DNA of 64,000 nt, taken from contig NZ_JACEFJ010000013.1 in assembly GCF_015354735.1 (NCBI RefSeq), positions 1 through 64,000 on the forward strand, written 5' to 3'. Numbering within the stretch: position 1 is the stretch's first letter; the number at the start of each line of letters is the position of its first letter. The stretch comes from Pararhodonellum marinum. GTDB lineage: Bacteria; Bacteroidota; Bacteroidia; Cytophagales; Cyclobacteriaceae. Positions 9,222-18,904 of the stretch are shown here, piece by piece. Both the position numbers and the translations under genes were made by a program. The notes beneath the pieces were generated by a model. The model was not told the origin of the DNA. It searched no databases and saw only the letters and a program-made list of their open reading frames with translations.

Positions 9222-10217
9222 TCACGGATTTAATCTGGCCAATATTTCCTTGGCTTCATGCCAAATTAGTCGCGGTCCGAACTGGCTTACTATCTTAGAG
9301 CTGGCCATAGAGGCAAGCTTACCACTCGATGCATAGCTGTGTCCATTGGTGATCCCAAACATAAAAGCGCCGGCAAACATATCCCCTGCTCCATTGCTAT
9401 CCACTGCGGTGGTCTCATAAGGCTCAATGTCGATAAAGGTATCGCCATCAAATATCATTGCACCATTTTTCCCTTGAGTGATGACAAAATGTTTGGCAGC
9501 TTTTTTCAATTCCTCCCTGGCCTCCATCAAATTATCCTTACCGGTATACAACATGGCTTCCTCCTCATTGGCGAAAAGAAAATCCACACTGTGACCTATT
9601 ACATCATCGAATGCCCCTTTGAAATATTTTACCATGGCAGGGTCAGAAAAGGTTAAGGCAACCTTGACGCCGTTTTCTTCAGCGATCTTTTTGGCATGCA
9701 TCATCGCCTCCTTGCTGTTGGTAGAAGTGACCAGATAACCCTCGATAAAAAGGTATTTTGAATCTTTGATGGCCCACTCATTGACATCCTTTGTGGAAAA
9801 GTGTTGAGATATCCCTAAAAACGTATTCATTGTCCTTTCTGCATCTGAGGTCACCATTACCAGACATTTTCCAGTAATCCCGGGTTCAAGCTTATTGGGA
9901 TCTAAATTATGATCCACCCCGGAGTTTTTCAGATCTTCTACAAAAAATTGGCCCAAGTCATCATTGGCTACTTTACAGCAGTAATAGGAATTACCTCCGA
10001 ATTGACTCACTGCGATCACTGTATTACCGGCAGAACCCCCACATTGCTTTTTGGTTTCCTTGGTGTTGACTACCTTCATCAAGGCATTTTGCCTTTTTTC
10101 ATCCACCAAAGTCATCAAGCCCTTTTCCACACCGTTTTCTTCAAAAAACTGGTCGGTTACTTTAAATTCAATGTCTACCAAGGCATTGCCTATGCCTACT
10201 ACGTCATATTTTTTCAT
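9222..10217 (-). CDS. PfkB-family sugar/nucleoside kinase (adenosine-kinase-like)
   Basis: 331 residues, typical of the ribokinase/PfkB family. The N-terminal GIGNALVDIEF and the GGSAGNT turn bind substrate; near residue 280 is the family signature DSNGAGDMFAGAF with the catalytic Asp and anion hole. The order and spacing look like adenosine kinase or the related kinases common in Bacteroidota, but the substrate cannot be fixed by eye. Cytoplasmic, no signal. It is 40 bases downstream of the GNAT-like gene and probably co-transcribed with it. Confidence 0.85.
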   Translation of the reverse strand: MKKYDVVGIGNALVDIEFKVTDQFFEENGVEKGLMTLVDEKRQNALMKVVNTKETKKQCGGSAGNTVIAVSQFGGNSYYCCKVANDDLGQFFVEDLKNSGVDHNLDPNKLEPGITGKCLVMVTSDAERTMNTFLGISQHFSTKDVNEWAIKDSKYLFIEGYLVTSTNSKEAMMHAKKIAEENGVKVALTFSDPAMVKYFKGAFDDVIGHSVDFLFANEEEAMLYTGKDNLMEAREELKKAAKHFVITQGKNGAMIFDGDTFIDIEPYETTAVDSNGAGDMFAGAFMFGITNGHSYASSGKLASMASSKIVSQFGPRLIWHEAKEILARLNP

Positions 10218-10257
10218 GTTTTCTTTCTTTCAGTAATCTTCAAAGTAAGTTTATGTG

Positions 10258-11424
10258 CTATTCAAAAATAGGATGTCTTTCAAAAGGTTTTTCCCGATCA
10301 AAAAGGTACCTGTATGTATGATGTGTTTTATATATGGTCGCATTGAGTTGTTCGCAAACCCGCATCATTTTTGGATTAAAGTCCCCGACCCAATTCATCT
10401 CTATGGTTTTATAGGGGAAGGAGTCTTTACTTGCAAATACCTCATTGTACTTCATGATCATGGCACTTTCCACCCCCTTGCCCTGATGGTCCGGGACCAC
10501 GCCAAAAACCAGCCCGAGCATTTTATTCGGTGGATTAAAGGTCTTGTTCCACAAGAATTTCAATTTGCCAACAAGATCCAATTTGCCGTTGACGTATTTA
10601 AAAATTTGATTGATCTCAGGAATGTTGATAAAAAATGAAACAGGTTCATCTTTAAAGAAACCAAAATAGATCAATCTAGGGTCTATGATGGGTTTCATTT
10701 TTCCGAACATAAGCTGGGCTTCTTTTAAAGTCAGGGACTTCCCCATGTGTCTCGCCCATGCTTTGTTGTATACTTCCATAAAGTACCTGGGAGCATGGTT
10801 TTTAAGCTCATCCCCGCGCACATGTCGAAAAGAATATTCTGGATTTGCCATGATTTTATCGGCTCTCTCGATCATCTTAGGATCAAAACCCAAGCGTTGG
10901 CAGGGTCGCATATAGGTGTATTGCTTAAAGTATAGCTTGAAACCATACGCCTCAAAGAATGATTGGTAATAAGGGTGATTGTATGGCATATTGTAATTTG
11001 GTGGCGAAAAACCCTGCACAAGCAGCCCCCACCATTTGTCTCTTTCCCCAAAATTGACTGGACCATCCATGGCTTCCATACCCAGGTTTAGGAGCCAAGT
11101 CCTAGCCGTATCAAACAGTTTAAAAGCTACTTCCTGGTTATCCACACATTCAAAAAACCCTAAGCCTCCGGTGGGCTGTTTTTCTTTCCATTTTGGATGG
11201 ATAAAAGCCGCTATTCTTCCCAAAACATTACCCTGCTCATCTTGAAGCAACCACCTGATGGCCTTCCCTCCTTGTCGAAGCAGTTTGTTGGTTTCAGCGT
11301 GGAATATGCCTTCAATATCCTTGTCCAGCGGCCTGATCCAATTGGGCTCATTTTTGTAAAGTTTGACAGCCATTTCCAAAAATTCCTTCTCCAATTTGGG
11401 GCTGTTTACTTCCTGAATGATCAT
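10258..11424 (-). CDS. GNAT-like N-acetyltransferase family protein
   Basis: 388 soluble residues. The C-terminal half carries an acyl-CoA-binding-like segment (VFGVVPDHQGKGVESAMI, a Q/G-x-x-GKG turn) and ends in a typical GNAT strand (NWVGDFNPKMMRVCEQL, then TYRYLFDRE). The N-terminal half (PNWIRPLDKDIEGIF, FGERDKWWGLLVQGF) matches a family often labelled only as hypothetical in Bacteroidota. The substrate is unknown. It precedes the PfkB kinase by 40 bases. The acetyltransferase label is from fold-level resemblance, not from a known reaction. Confidence 0.65.
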   Translation of the reverse strand: MIIQEVNSPKLEKEFLEMAVKLYKNEPNWIRPLDKDIEGIFHAETNKLLRQGGKAIRWLLQDEQGNVLGRIAAFIHPKWKEKQPTGGLGFFECVDNQEVAFKLFDTARTWLLNLGMEAMDGPVNFGERDKWWGLLVQGFSPPNYNMPYNHPYYQSFFEAYGFKLYFKQYTYMRPCQRLGFDPKMIERADKIMANPEYSFRHVRGDELKNHAPRYFMEVYNKAWARHMGKSLTLKEAQLMFGKMKPIIDPRLIYFGFFKDEPVSFFINIPEINQIFKYVNGKLDLVGKLKFLWNKTFNPPNKMLGLVFGVVPDHQGKGVESAMIMKYNEVFASKDSFPYKTIEMNWVGDFNPKMMRVCEQLNATIYKTHHTYRYLFDREKPFERHPIFE

Positions 11425-11491
11425 GTTTTTGATTTATTTTAAAAAGCTAAAATTAGCCAAATACCCGATAAGAAAAAAAGAAACCAAGCCA

Positions 11492-12334
11492 TTAAAAGAA
11501 AACCAATAAAAAACCCAAAAGGAAAGCCGCCTCAAGATACAACCTGACTTTACGTGGAACCGATTCAGGGCTGAAAAAGAAAAAGGCGTGGGCCAAAAGA
11601 ACCAACATAAGAATACTCAAATAAATGCGGTAATAGGCAGGCATGACCCAAATAGCTATGACCAGAAAAAAGAAAGTCAAAAGTATCAGAAAGGTAATCA
11701 ACCTTATTGTGGATAACTCGCCCATTAAAGTAGAAAATGAGGGCATATGATCCGCCAAATCTGAGGATCGATCCAATTGCGATAAATAAAGCAGATTGAT
11801 CCAAGCTACCCATACATAGGCAACAAAAATCCACCAAAATTCTTCAGGCAACTCAGCTATGGAAGAAGTCATCACAGGTACGAATGCAATCCCTGAAACA
11901 TAAAACAAAGCAGTCAATGCTTCTTTAAAAAAAGCCAAGCTGCTGGCCACCCACTTGAAAAAAAATATGCTGATGACAATCAGTATTCCCAAAATAAAAC
12001 CAGAATATGTTAATTTCGGGGTAGGTAAAGTGTAAAAAGCCAGAAAAATTCCTGACAGAGCAATCAAAACAAGGACAAAACCCAACTTTTTTAAATGTTC
12101 TTGGTGGAATTGGTGTCGCGGTGTTTTTGCGATGGTATTTAAATCATACACGTCCAATAAATGGTCCAAAGTATAAATGCTCCAAACTGCCATTGAAAGC
12201 AGCAGATAATAAATCCAAGAAAGCCTTTGATTCAACAAATGGGCAAAAAAATACATACCTGCACAGGCCCCTGCCACCACGTCGAAGGACAACCAATGAA
12301 ATCTATCGTAACCTTTTTGGAATAGATCTGCCAT
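11492..12334 (-). CDS. UbiA-like integral membrane protein, function unknown
   Basis: 280 residues from the ATG at 12334 (MADLFQKGYD); the frame can be extended three codons to a TTG but that is less likely. About eight hydrophobic segments. The segment YTLDHLLDVYDLNTIAKTPRH is placed and shaped like the first Asp-rich motif of UbiA prenyltransferases, and KEALTALFYVSG resembles a later UbiA helix, yet the canonical NDxxDxxxD is not intact. It could be a divergent prenyltransferase or a degenerate homologue. A true UbiA-type enzyme is encoded 385 bases upstream on the same strand. Confidence 0.6.
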   Translation of the reverse strand: MADLFQKGYDRFHWLSFDVVAGACAGMYFFAHLLNQRLSWIYYLLLSMAVWSIYTLDHLLDVYDLNTIAKTPRHQFHQEHLKKLGFVLVLIALSGIFLAFYTLPTPKLTYSGFILGILIVISIFFFKWVASSLAFFKEALTALFYVSGIAFVPVMTSSIAELPEEFWWIFVAYVWVAWINLLYLSQLDRSSDLADHMPSFSTLMGELSTIRLITFLILLTFFFLVIAIWVMPAYYRIYLSILMLVLLAHAFFFFSPESVPRKVRLYLEAAFLLGFLLVFF

Positions 12335-12435
12335 TATAAGCAAATATAGGATTTCCTTTCAATTTGGTTTTCAAACTTCAAACTGACCAGAGTTATCCAC
12401 ATTATGCGCAACTTTAATTTACTTCTCGTTCATTT

Positions 12436-12698
12436 ATTTCCCGCAAAGGCGCCAAGCCACAAAGGTTTTTTTAATTTATCTTTTCACTCCCTCAATAATT
12501 TAATTTATCGACAACCAATCAAGCATAAATTTCTTAGTGACTTTGCCCCTTTAGCGGGTAATTTTTTTCTCTTTCAAAAATGTGGAGCATAAGGCTTTTC
12601 TCCCATAACCTCGACAACCCCAAAACTAAAAAATAACCTTTTAACAACCAGAAGAACATGTCACTTTGCGACTTTCCAACTTTGCGTGCAATTTTTTT
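12436..12698. repeat. CGCAAAG-type interspersed repeat with inverted arms
   Basis: This 375-base gap (12344-12718) has three related stretches: CCGCAAAGGCGCCAAGCCAC at 12441-12460 forwards, then CTTTGCCCCTTTAGCGGG at 12541-12558 and ACTTTGCGACTTTCCAACTT at 12663-12682 reversed. The outer two are near inverse complements (CGCAAAG against CTTTGCG), each next to a T- or A-run. Such CGCAAAGnCGCnAAG stretches recur between genes in many Bacteroidota. No ORF is present. Confidence 0.6.
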
Positions 12699-12718
12699 TA
12701 ACCAAGGAAGCGAGGTTC

Positions 12719-13591
12719 CTACAGAAATCCCATACTTAAAATTCCGGTAAACATCAGAATCTTAGAGAGTAAGCTTAGTCTGGTGAAATGGATTTTTCGG
12801 TCAGCATGGTAAATTTTATACATGAAAAATGTGAATAACAAACTTAGTCCGCCGAAATAAATAAAAAGGTGGGTGTTGTTGATCCTAAAGGTAACTACCA
12901 ATATGGAGGCCACAAAAACCCCTGCGATCAGAAAAATAACTTGTTTGGTTGCTCTAAATCCCAATACAATAGGAAGCGTCTTGCATCCATGCAAGCGATC
13001 TCCCTGCCTGTCCTCTATGTCTTTGATGATCTCTCTGATCAGGTTGAGAAAGAAAGCAAACAAGGCGTAAGTCAATACGATAAGTTCCGATTGCTGATAA
13101 TAGAACCCCACAATCCAAATAGACATTCCTGTAAGCAAAGCAACGGTAATATTGCCGATAAAGGGAAGCCTTTTTAATTGATTGCTGTAAAGCCAAAGCA
13201 GAAAAGCAGCTATGATATTGACCACTGCTATTCTTGGCCCCACCAAATACCCAAGCATGATGCCGCTAAAATTGAAAACAGTATGGAGGATCATGACAAT
13301 ACGCCTTTTCATGGTACGCCCTACTACCACGGTATTGGGGCGGTTGATATAATCGATTTTGACATCGTAATAATCATTGATCATGTAGCCTGAGGCCGTA
13401 AGGATCACTGTGGCTAAAATCAAAAGATAGAGGTTGTAATCCTGTAGTACCGGCATCCCTTGCCTCGTGGTCTCCACCAAAAAGTAAGCGGTCATGAGCT
13501 GCGCAAATGCCACCATCAACAAGTTCATCGGCCTGATGATCTTGAAAAATGCCTTGGTGGAAAATTTTGGTGTGGATGCTACAACTTCCAT
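12719..13591 (-). CDS. UbiA-family prenyltransferase (geranylgeranylglycerol-phosphate-transferase-like)
   Basis: 290 residues with eight or nine membrane segments. Both Asp-rich motifs that bind Mg-diphosphate are visible: NDYYDVKIDYINRP near residue 72 and REIIKDIEDRQGD near residue 186. It therefore should attach a polyprenyl group to an acceptor at the cytoplasmic membrane; the archaeal-type (GGGPS-transferase-like) branch is common in Bacteroidota, but menaquinone (MenA) or another acceptor cannot be excluded. Start ATG at 13591. The neighbour downstream is a weaker UbiA relative. Confidence 0.85.
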   Translation of the reverse strand: MEVVASTPKFSTKAFFKIIRPMNLLMVAFAQLMTAYFLVETTRQGMPVLQDYNLYLLILATVILTASGYMINDYYDVKIDYINRPNTVVVGRTMKRRIVMILHTVFNFSGIMLGYLVGPRIAVVNIIAAFLLWLYSNQLKRLPFIGNITVALLTGMSIWIVGFYYQQSELIVLTYALFAFFLNLIREIIKDIEDRQGDRLHGCKTLPIVLGFRATKQVIFLIAGVFVASILVVTFRINNTHLFIYFGGLSLLFTFFMYKIYHADRKIHFTRLSLLSKILMFTGILSMGFL

Positions 13592-13744
13592 GGTTTAAAA
13601 TTACGACAAATTAATCGGGAGGTTGGTGCCTAAAATGAAATATTAAGGAGAAGGGCTTCAAAGTTTTGAAAATTTAACTTACAATTCGAAAAATCACTGT
13701 CCAACAAAATATCTTCAGGCAAGTTTTCCGAGCTAAATCCAGCC

Positions 13745-13781
13745 GAAAAAAAAATCCCCTTCTCAGGGAAAAGGGGATTTT
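13745..13781 (-). terminator. Rho-independent terminator after the VWA lipoprotein gene
   Basis: Stem AAATCCCCTT / AAGGGGATTT with a nine-base loop; read on the minus strand it ends in about nine T residues. It sits 20 bases beyond the stop of the VWA gene. The reverse strand also has a short T-run, so it may work both ways. Confidence 0.8.
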
Positions 13782-13800
13782 TGATATAATTAACCAAACT

Positions 13801-14991
13801 TTACTCTAAAGATTCATTGATAAGACGCACCATCAGGTCATTCAGAAATTCTACCTCATAATCCCCTACCGTAGGCTCAAGGTGATCATTGCCTATGCCA
13901 CTGTGGTTGGTGATGAAAACATAAGTCCCATTGGTAGCCATTGCAAAAAACCGCATCAAAAATTCAGTTTCCTTATCAATCCCACTTGCGGTTACCGGAA
14001 TGACTTTTATTCCCTTGGATGCAGCTGATTTGATGCTGGCTTGTAGGCTTTTGATGACATCAGGCCGGTGGTGAGGCGGGGCGTCCAAAACCAGAAACAA
14101 CAACCTTGATTTGGCTTGGCTTGACCACTGCAAATTCTGGATGGCTTTCTCCATAGCAGTATGGACTGCTTCAGGATAATCTCCTCCACCTTCAGCAGAT
14201 TGATTTTGGATAAATCCCATGGTTTGGTTGATGTCTGCAGTGAAGGGAGATTCTCTTGTCACATAATCATCACCTACATCCCTGTAAAATACCGATCCGG
14301 TAAACAAGGGAATACTTGGGAATTCATTTTTTACCCGTTGGATCACATCGTTCAATTCTACCTTTAAGTATTCCAGTTCATCACCCATAGAACCGGTGGC
14401 ATCCACTACAAAAGCAATTTCGGCCCTTTGGGTTTGTAAGGCATTTCCTGAATAAGTGATGGTATTGATTCCTTCAGCGTAAGCCTTAACTGGAGAAAAG
14501 GTCTTTGTTCCGTTCTGAATATCTAAAATCAGTGGTTCCTCTTGCAATCTTAGGTTTCCAATGGCATATACATTTGACCATAATTCTGCTCTGCCCTTGT
14601 TGTCCGTCTTGGCCATCCAGATCACTTCTGTACCCTGTTTCAATGCCACCGGTACGTCGATCACAGCTTGGCCGGCATTGTCCACTACTGAAACTGCCAC
14701 TCGATGTTGCATGCCAAAACCCCAATAACCGCGGTACTTGCCGAATTCTTGTTGGTTCATCAGGTTTCCCCAAAAGGACCAATTCTCTAAATCATTCCAC
14801 TCGCCCGCAGTGATCTGCCCCGCTGGAATGGTCACCTCTTGTCCCCCAGAACCTCCATCCACAACACCCACTTCACTGCTTCCGCCTAATCGATCCAAAA
14901 AGGCTCCATCTGGGCTTCCCATATCTTCCATATTCCCTTCACAAGCCCACAGAGCCAGTGAGACCAGAAGAAACCTGAGCCTTACTTTCAT
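13801..14991 (-). CDS. VWA-domain lipoprotein
   Basis: 396 residues from the ATG at 14991, which gives a lipoprotein signal (MKVRLRFLLVSLALWAC, Cys17); the longer frame to 15036 would bury the signal. A Gly/Asp-rich linker follows, then a small Ig-like/CarboxypepD-type domain (VPVALKQGTEVIWMAKTD), then a von Willebrand A domain starting EIAFVVDATGSMGDELEYL near residue 200. DATGSM supplies the MIDAS metal-binding residues (DxTxS-like). VWA lipoproteins bind proteins or other ligands in a metal-dependent way at the cell surface or periplasm. Monocistronic, with a strong terminator. Confidence 0.85.
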   Translation of the reverse strand: MKVRLRFLLVSLALWACEGNMEDMGSPDGAFLDRLGGSSEVGVVDGGSGGQEVTIPAGQITAGEWNDLENWSFWGNLMNQQEFGKYRGYWGFGMQHRVAVSVVDNAGQAVIDVPVALKQGTEVIWMAKTDNKGRAELWSNVYAIGNLRLQEEPLILDIQNGTKTFSPVKAYAEGINTITYSGNALQTQRAEIAFVVDATGSMGDELEYLKVELNDVIQRVKNEFPSIPLFTGSVFYRDVGDDYVTRESPFTADINQTMGFIQNQSAEGGGDYPEAVHTAMEKAIQNLQWSSQAKSRLLFLVLDAPPHHRPDVIKSLQASIKSAASKGIKVIPVTASGIDKETEFLMRFFAMATNGTYVFITNHSGIGNDHLEPTVGDYEVEFLNDLMVRLINESLE

Positions 14992-15168
14992 TTTGTAAAA
15001 ATCTGCATCCATAATTGTTATTAGTTTAAATGTCAACCTACCCTTTTGAAAAGACGAATTAATTTGAAAACATGTCCTGAAAATTGAGAAAAAACCTATA
15101 TTTATTTTATTCTGAAAAATTTTTACTGTGATTAGCTTTTTCGACCTTTTAAATTGACTAGAAATACC

Positions 15169-15462
15169 ATGATGGATTTTAAAGCATTCCGAGCATCTCT
15201 TTCACATCACTATCCAGGTGAAGAACTACCACCACATCTAAGGGCCTTGTGGTTTGATGCTAAAGGAAACTGGGAAAATGCACATCACTGCGTGGACAGC
15301 TTGTCTGATCAAGCTGCCTCCCATGTGCATGCCTACCTACATCGAAAAGAGGGAGACATCTGGAATGCAGACTACTGGTACAGAAGGGCCGGTAAAAGCA
15401 GACCAACATATGACCTGGATGAAGAATGGGAAACTCTGGTCCGACACTACCTTCAAACCTAA
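15169..15462 (+). CDS. Small conserved hypothetical protein with WNADYWYRRAGK motif
   Basis: 97 residues from the first of two adjacent ATG codons (15169, 15172); a TTG at 15154 would add five. Soluble, rich in His, Trp and Tyr. The stretch HVHAYLHRKEGDIWNADYWY followed by RRAGKSRP looks like a conserved family of ~100-residue proteins found across bacteria and is not a shadow of another gene. No catalytic motif is certain. It lies between divergent/convergent genes with its own short AT-rich upstream region. Confidence 0.7.
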   Translation: MMDFKAFRASLSHHYPGEELPPHLRALWFDAKGNWENAHHCVDSLSDQAASHVHAYLHRKEGDIWNADYWYRRAGKSRPTYDLDEEWETLVRHYLQT

Positions 15463-15483
15463 TTCTTATTAAGTCCGGTAAAA

Positions 15484-16740
15484 TTAAGGGGCTTTAATTT
15501 TGGGAAGTTCTGGATAGCTATCCAAAAGGTTACCCTCCTCATCAAACATCATCATGCTTTTTTCGCTTCCTTGAATGCTTAACAAAGTAAAATTCCTGAT
15601 CCCTACTGCCTTATTTAGGTACCAAGTCTGATCCACGGGATGAACTTCCCTCGTCCTTGTACCCCAAGCACCATCTCCAATATAGACTACTCCTGTATCA
15701 TCTACCTGTTGATTTCGGATCGGATAGGTTCTTTTATAGGTATGGTCATGATTTTCAAAAGCCAGAGTCACACCAAAGCTTTCAAAAAGGGGAACCCAGT
15801 TTTCCCTGATCAAAGCATGTACTTCCCCATCAAAATCCCTAGCTGAAGGAAATGCAGGGACATGGTAGATCGGGATTAAATGTTGTGTGTCTTTTCTCTC
15901 TGTTAGGGCTTTTTTTAGCCAATCAGTCTGTTGCCCTTCAATGGGATTGGAATGCTGTGTATCCAAAATAAACAAACTCAAATAGTTACCGAAATCCAAA
16001 GTACTATAACCGGGTTGACCAGGAAAAGTGAATAAAGGATAAAAATAAGGGGCGATTTTAAGTCTGGATGCGTCTGATTGGGTGTAATCTTCATGCTTTG
16101 AGAAATATCCCCCCTTGACCTCATGGTTTCCGATGCAGACCACAACGGGGATAATTTTGCCTTCCGGAGTGATCAATTCCTTTAAAGCCTCAAACCAATC
16201 ATACCACCGGTTCAAATTTTCCTCCAGTCCATTGGCATAAGCCAAATCACCTCCTATGATGGCAAAATGAGGATCATACTTGACCACCAACTGATTGGTT
16301 TTCTCCATAAAGGCCCTTTCGTGCATGCTATCGCCTCCAATGGCTATCCTAATGGCTTCCTCATGGGTATGTTCAGGCATGGTGATGAAATGAAAAACTT
16401 TTCCTTTGTCACTGAATTTGACCTCATAGGCCGTATTGGGAGTCAATCCGGTAAGCTCAACCCGCTGTACAAACCTGTCGCTCGAAAAAGGAAAAGGGAA
16501 GGTTTCGCCGGTTTGACCCTGCCATTCCTCAGACCCTTTAAGCCTGTAAAACAAATTTTGGGTTTGGCTTTCGGGAGTATGCCAATCCAAACACATGGTC
16601 GTTGTGGGGTCATCTTTCCAGCTCAGCATGATACCTGAAGGCACTTCTTCCTGTGCAATGACTGCATTGAAAGTACTGCCGACCAAAAGAAAGGAAATTA
16701 TGAAAACTTTCAGCGTTCTCAATTCACTAATCATATTCAT
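15484..16740 (-). CDS. Secreted purple-acid-phosphatase-like metallophosphoesterase
   Basis: 418 residues with a signal peptide ending FNAVIAQ. An N-terminal Fn3-like domain (SWKDDPTTTMCLDWHTP to VKFSDKGKVFHF) is followed by a metallophosphoesterase domain with GGDSMH, GGDLAYANG, GNHE, a His in PIYHVPAFPS and the final ENHDHTYKRT. These are the dinuclear-metal ligands of the purple acid phosphatase group; the first block has Ser in place of the usual residue after GD, so metal site 1 may differ. It likely removes phosphate from extracellular organophosphates in the periplasm. Confidence 0.87.
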   Translation of the reverse strand: MNMISELRTLKVFIISFLLVGSTFNAVIAQEEVPSGIMLSWKDDPTTTMCLDWHTPESQTQNLFYRLKGSEEWQGQTGETFPFPFSSDRFVQRVELTGLTPNTAYEVKFSDKGKVFHFITMPEHTHEEAIRIAIGGDSMHERAFMEKTNQLVVKYDPHFAIIGGDLAYANGLEENLNRWYDWFEALKELITPEGKIIPVVVCIGNHEVKGGYFSKHEDYTQSDASRLKIAPYFYPLFTFPGQPGYSTLDFGNYLSLFILDTQHSNPIEGQQTDWLKKALTERKDTQHLIPIYHVPAFPSARDFDGEVHALIRENWVPLFESFGVTLAFENHDHTYKRTYPIRNQQVDDTGVVYIGDGAWGTRTREVHPVDQTWYLNKAVGIRNFTLLSIQGSEKSMMMFDEEGNLLDSYPELPKIKAP

Positions 16741-16862
16741 GCGTGTATGGATTTGTTAAATGACGAAACGTCTAATTTAATCAAAAATTAGAGCACCAAG
16801 AAACCTTCCTGTTAAGTTAAGCTTATGTTTCTTTTAACAAATGATAATTTCTTGCTTTCAAT

Positions 16863-18821
16863 TCAATCAGAAACCTCATTTTTAAAACCCAATAGACGCA
16901 AAGCATTAGCTACCACGAGGAGTGTGGAACCTTCATGCATGACCACAGCAGGACCTATTCCAGCCACATCAAAGAGGGTCAGGGGCACCAAAACCGCCAC
17001 CATTCCCAGACTTATCCACAAATTTTGTTTGATTGTAGTACGGGTTTTGCGACTTAGGGCCAAGGCAAAAGGCAACTTGTCCAACCTATTGCCCATCAAG
17101 GCAATGTCAGCTGTCTCCATAGCCACATCATTGCCGGCTGCACCCATTGCGATCCCTACAGCGCTGTGCGCCATCGCAGCTGCATCATTTACTCCGTCAC
17201 CTACCATGGCCACCCTACCGTAAGTTTTTTGCAGTCGCTGAATATGCCTAACCTTATCCTCGGGCATCAAATGTCCATAAGCTTGGTCTAAACCCACCTG
17301 TCGGGCGATCTTATCCACCACTTTTTGGTGGTCTCCACTGAGCATGACCATGTGCTCAATACCAGATAGATGAAGAAGGTCTAAAGTATTTTTGGCCTCT
17401 ATTCTTGGTGAATCACTTAAAGCCAAGATGCCTAAAAAATCCCCTTTGAGGGCAAGCAATAGACAAGTATTGCCATTTTCCTCGAGCAAGCTCATCTCTT
17501 GAAGGATGTCAGGAGAAGGCTTACCTTGATCCAAAGTCTCGAAAAAGTTGAGATTTCCTAAATAAACCAAATCTCCATCAATTGTCGCTTTAACCCCTAG
17601 GCCCACGAAATCCTCCAAATTATCGGCCTTAATCACATTTTGTTCTCCAAATTCCTCCACGCCAGCTTTGTATATGGCTTTTGCCAAAGGATGATTGCTC
17701 ATGGCTTCTGCAGCCATAGCCATTTGAAGAATTTCAGAAGAATTACATTTGCCTAAAGGTATTATTTCATTTAAATGGGCCTTACCCTGGGTGAGGGTGC
17801 CAGTTTTATCAAATGCCATGGCTTTTACACTACCTAGAATTTCCAGCGGCCCCCCACCTTTGACCAAAATGCCAGTCCGGGCCGCCCGGGCCACTCCGCT
17901 CAGCACCGCACTAGGGGTAGAGATGGCGAGGGCACAGGGACTTGCTGCTACCAGAACAGCCATAGACCTGTAGAAACTCTCTTGAAAAGTCTCCGGTGAA
18001 AAAACAAATACAAAGTTGAGTCCAAACACCAGGACAAGCACCACTGGTACAAAAAACCGCTCGAAACGGTCCGTAAATCTCTGGGTCGGGGATTTTTGCT
18101 TTTGGGATTCCTGGACCAATGCCACCATCCTGGCCAAAGTAGAATCTTTACTGGTCTTAGTCACTTCAATTTCCAAAGTTTGGCTTCCATTGATCGTCCC
18201 TGAGAACACCCTGTTTTCCTCATTTATTTCTTCCCATCGATCAGTTCCCTTTTTCCGGGAAGAAGCAATTGCAAACTTATCCACAGGGATGGATTCACCG
18301 GTGATTGGTGCCTGATTTACCTGACTGCTACCTTGGATGACCAATCCGTCGGCCGGAATTCTGCTATTTGGTCTCACCAAAATCACATCTCCCTTCTGTA
18401 GGGATTCTATGGGCACTTCCCTATTGACATCACCTTCTTTAAGTGTGGCCGTTTTCGGAATCAATTCATTTAAAGAGGAAAGAGCGTTTCTTGCCTTGGC
18501 CAAGGCATAATGCTCCAGTGCATGTCCTAAACTAAACAAAAAAAGCAGTAGTGCTCCTTCTGCCCAAGCACCCAATAAAGCAGCGCCAACCGCCGCCAAA
18601 AGCATCAAGAAGTCAATGTGGAAATTTCCCTTAACCAATCCTTCATAAGCCTCTTGAGAAGTATAATATCCTCCGAAAAAATAAGCCCCCAGGTAAAAAA
18701 CCAAACTCACTGAATTGGGTAATGCTGACCAAAAAGACAACAAAAAACCTATCAACAACAAGCTTCCTGAAGCAAGAGAGAAATACAATTCCGAATACTT
18801 ACCGTGTGTTGAATGTCCCAT
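16863..18821 (-). CDS. Heavy-metal P-type ATPase, P1B-4-like
   Basis: 652 residues. All P-type ATPase marks are there: TGES loop, phosphorylation site DKTGTLTQGKA, and GDGVNDAAAMAHS. The transport-site motif in TM6 is SPC (AASPCALAISTP) rather than CPC, and the last helix has HEGSTLLVVAN; the SPC plus HEGxT pair marks the P1B-4 group, which exports Co, Fe or Zn ions. There is no CxxC metal-binding domain; the short N-terminus MGHSTHGKYSE offers two His only. It stands alone and diverges from the M28 peptidase gene across an 83-base region. Confidence 0.9.
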   Translation of the reverse strand: MGHSTHGKYSELYFSLASGSLLLIGFLLSFWSALPNSVSLVFYLGAYFFGGYYTSQEAYEGLVKGNFHIDFLMLLAAVGAALLGAWAEGALLLFLFSLGHALEHYALAKARNALSSLNELIPKTATLKEGDVNREVPIESLQKGDVILVRPNSRIPADGLVIQGSSQVNQAPITGESIPVDKFAIASSRKKGTDRWEEINEENRVFSGTINGSQTLEIEVTKTSKDSTLARMVALVQESQKQKSPTQRFTDRFERFFVPVVLVLVFGLNFVFVFSPETFQESFYRSMAVLVAASPCALAISTPSAVLSGVARAARTGILVKGGGPLEILGSVKAMAFDKTGTLTQGKAHLNEIIPLGKCNSSEILQMAMAAEAMSNHPLAKAIYKAGVEEFGEQNVIKADNLEDFVGLGVKATIDGDLVYLGNLNFFETLDQGKPSPDILQEMSLLEENGNTCLLLALKGDFLGILALSDSPRIEAKNTLDLLHLSGIEHMVMLSGDHQKVVDKIARQVGLDQAYGHLMPEDKVRHIQRLQKTYGRVAMVGDGVNDAAAMAHSAVGIAMGAAGNDVAMETADIALMGNRLDKLPFALALSRKTRTTIKQNLWISLGMVAVLVPLTLFDVAGIGPAVVMHEGSTLLVVANALRLLGFKNEVSD

Positions 18822-18904
18822 TTTATACCTGCTTCTTTCCGCCTATGTGATTTTTATTTTGATTTGGGATAGACGGAGGTAAATTAGAAAAAATTCAACC
18901 GACT

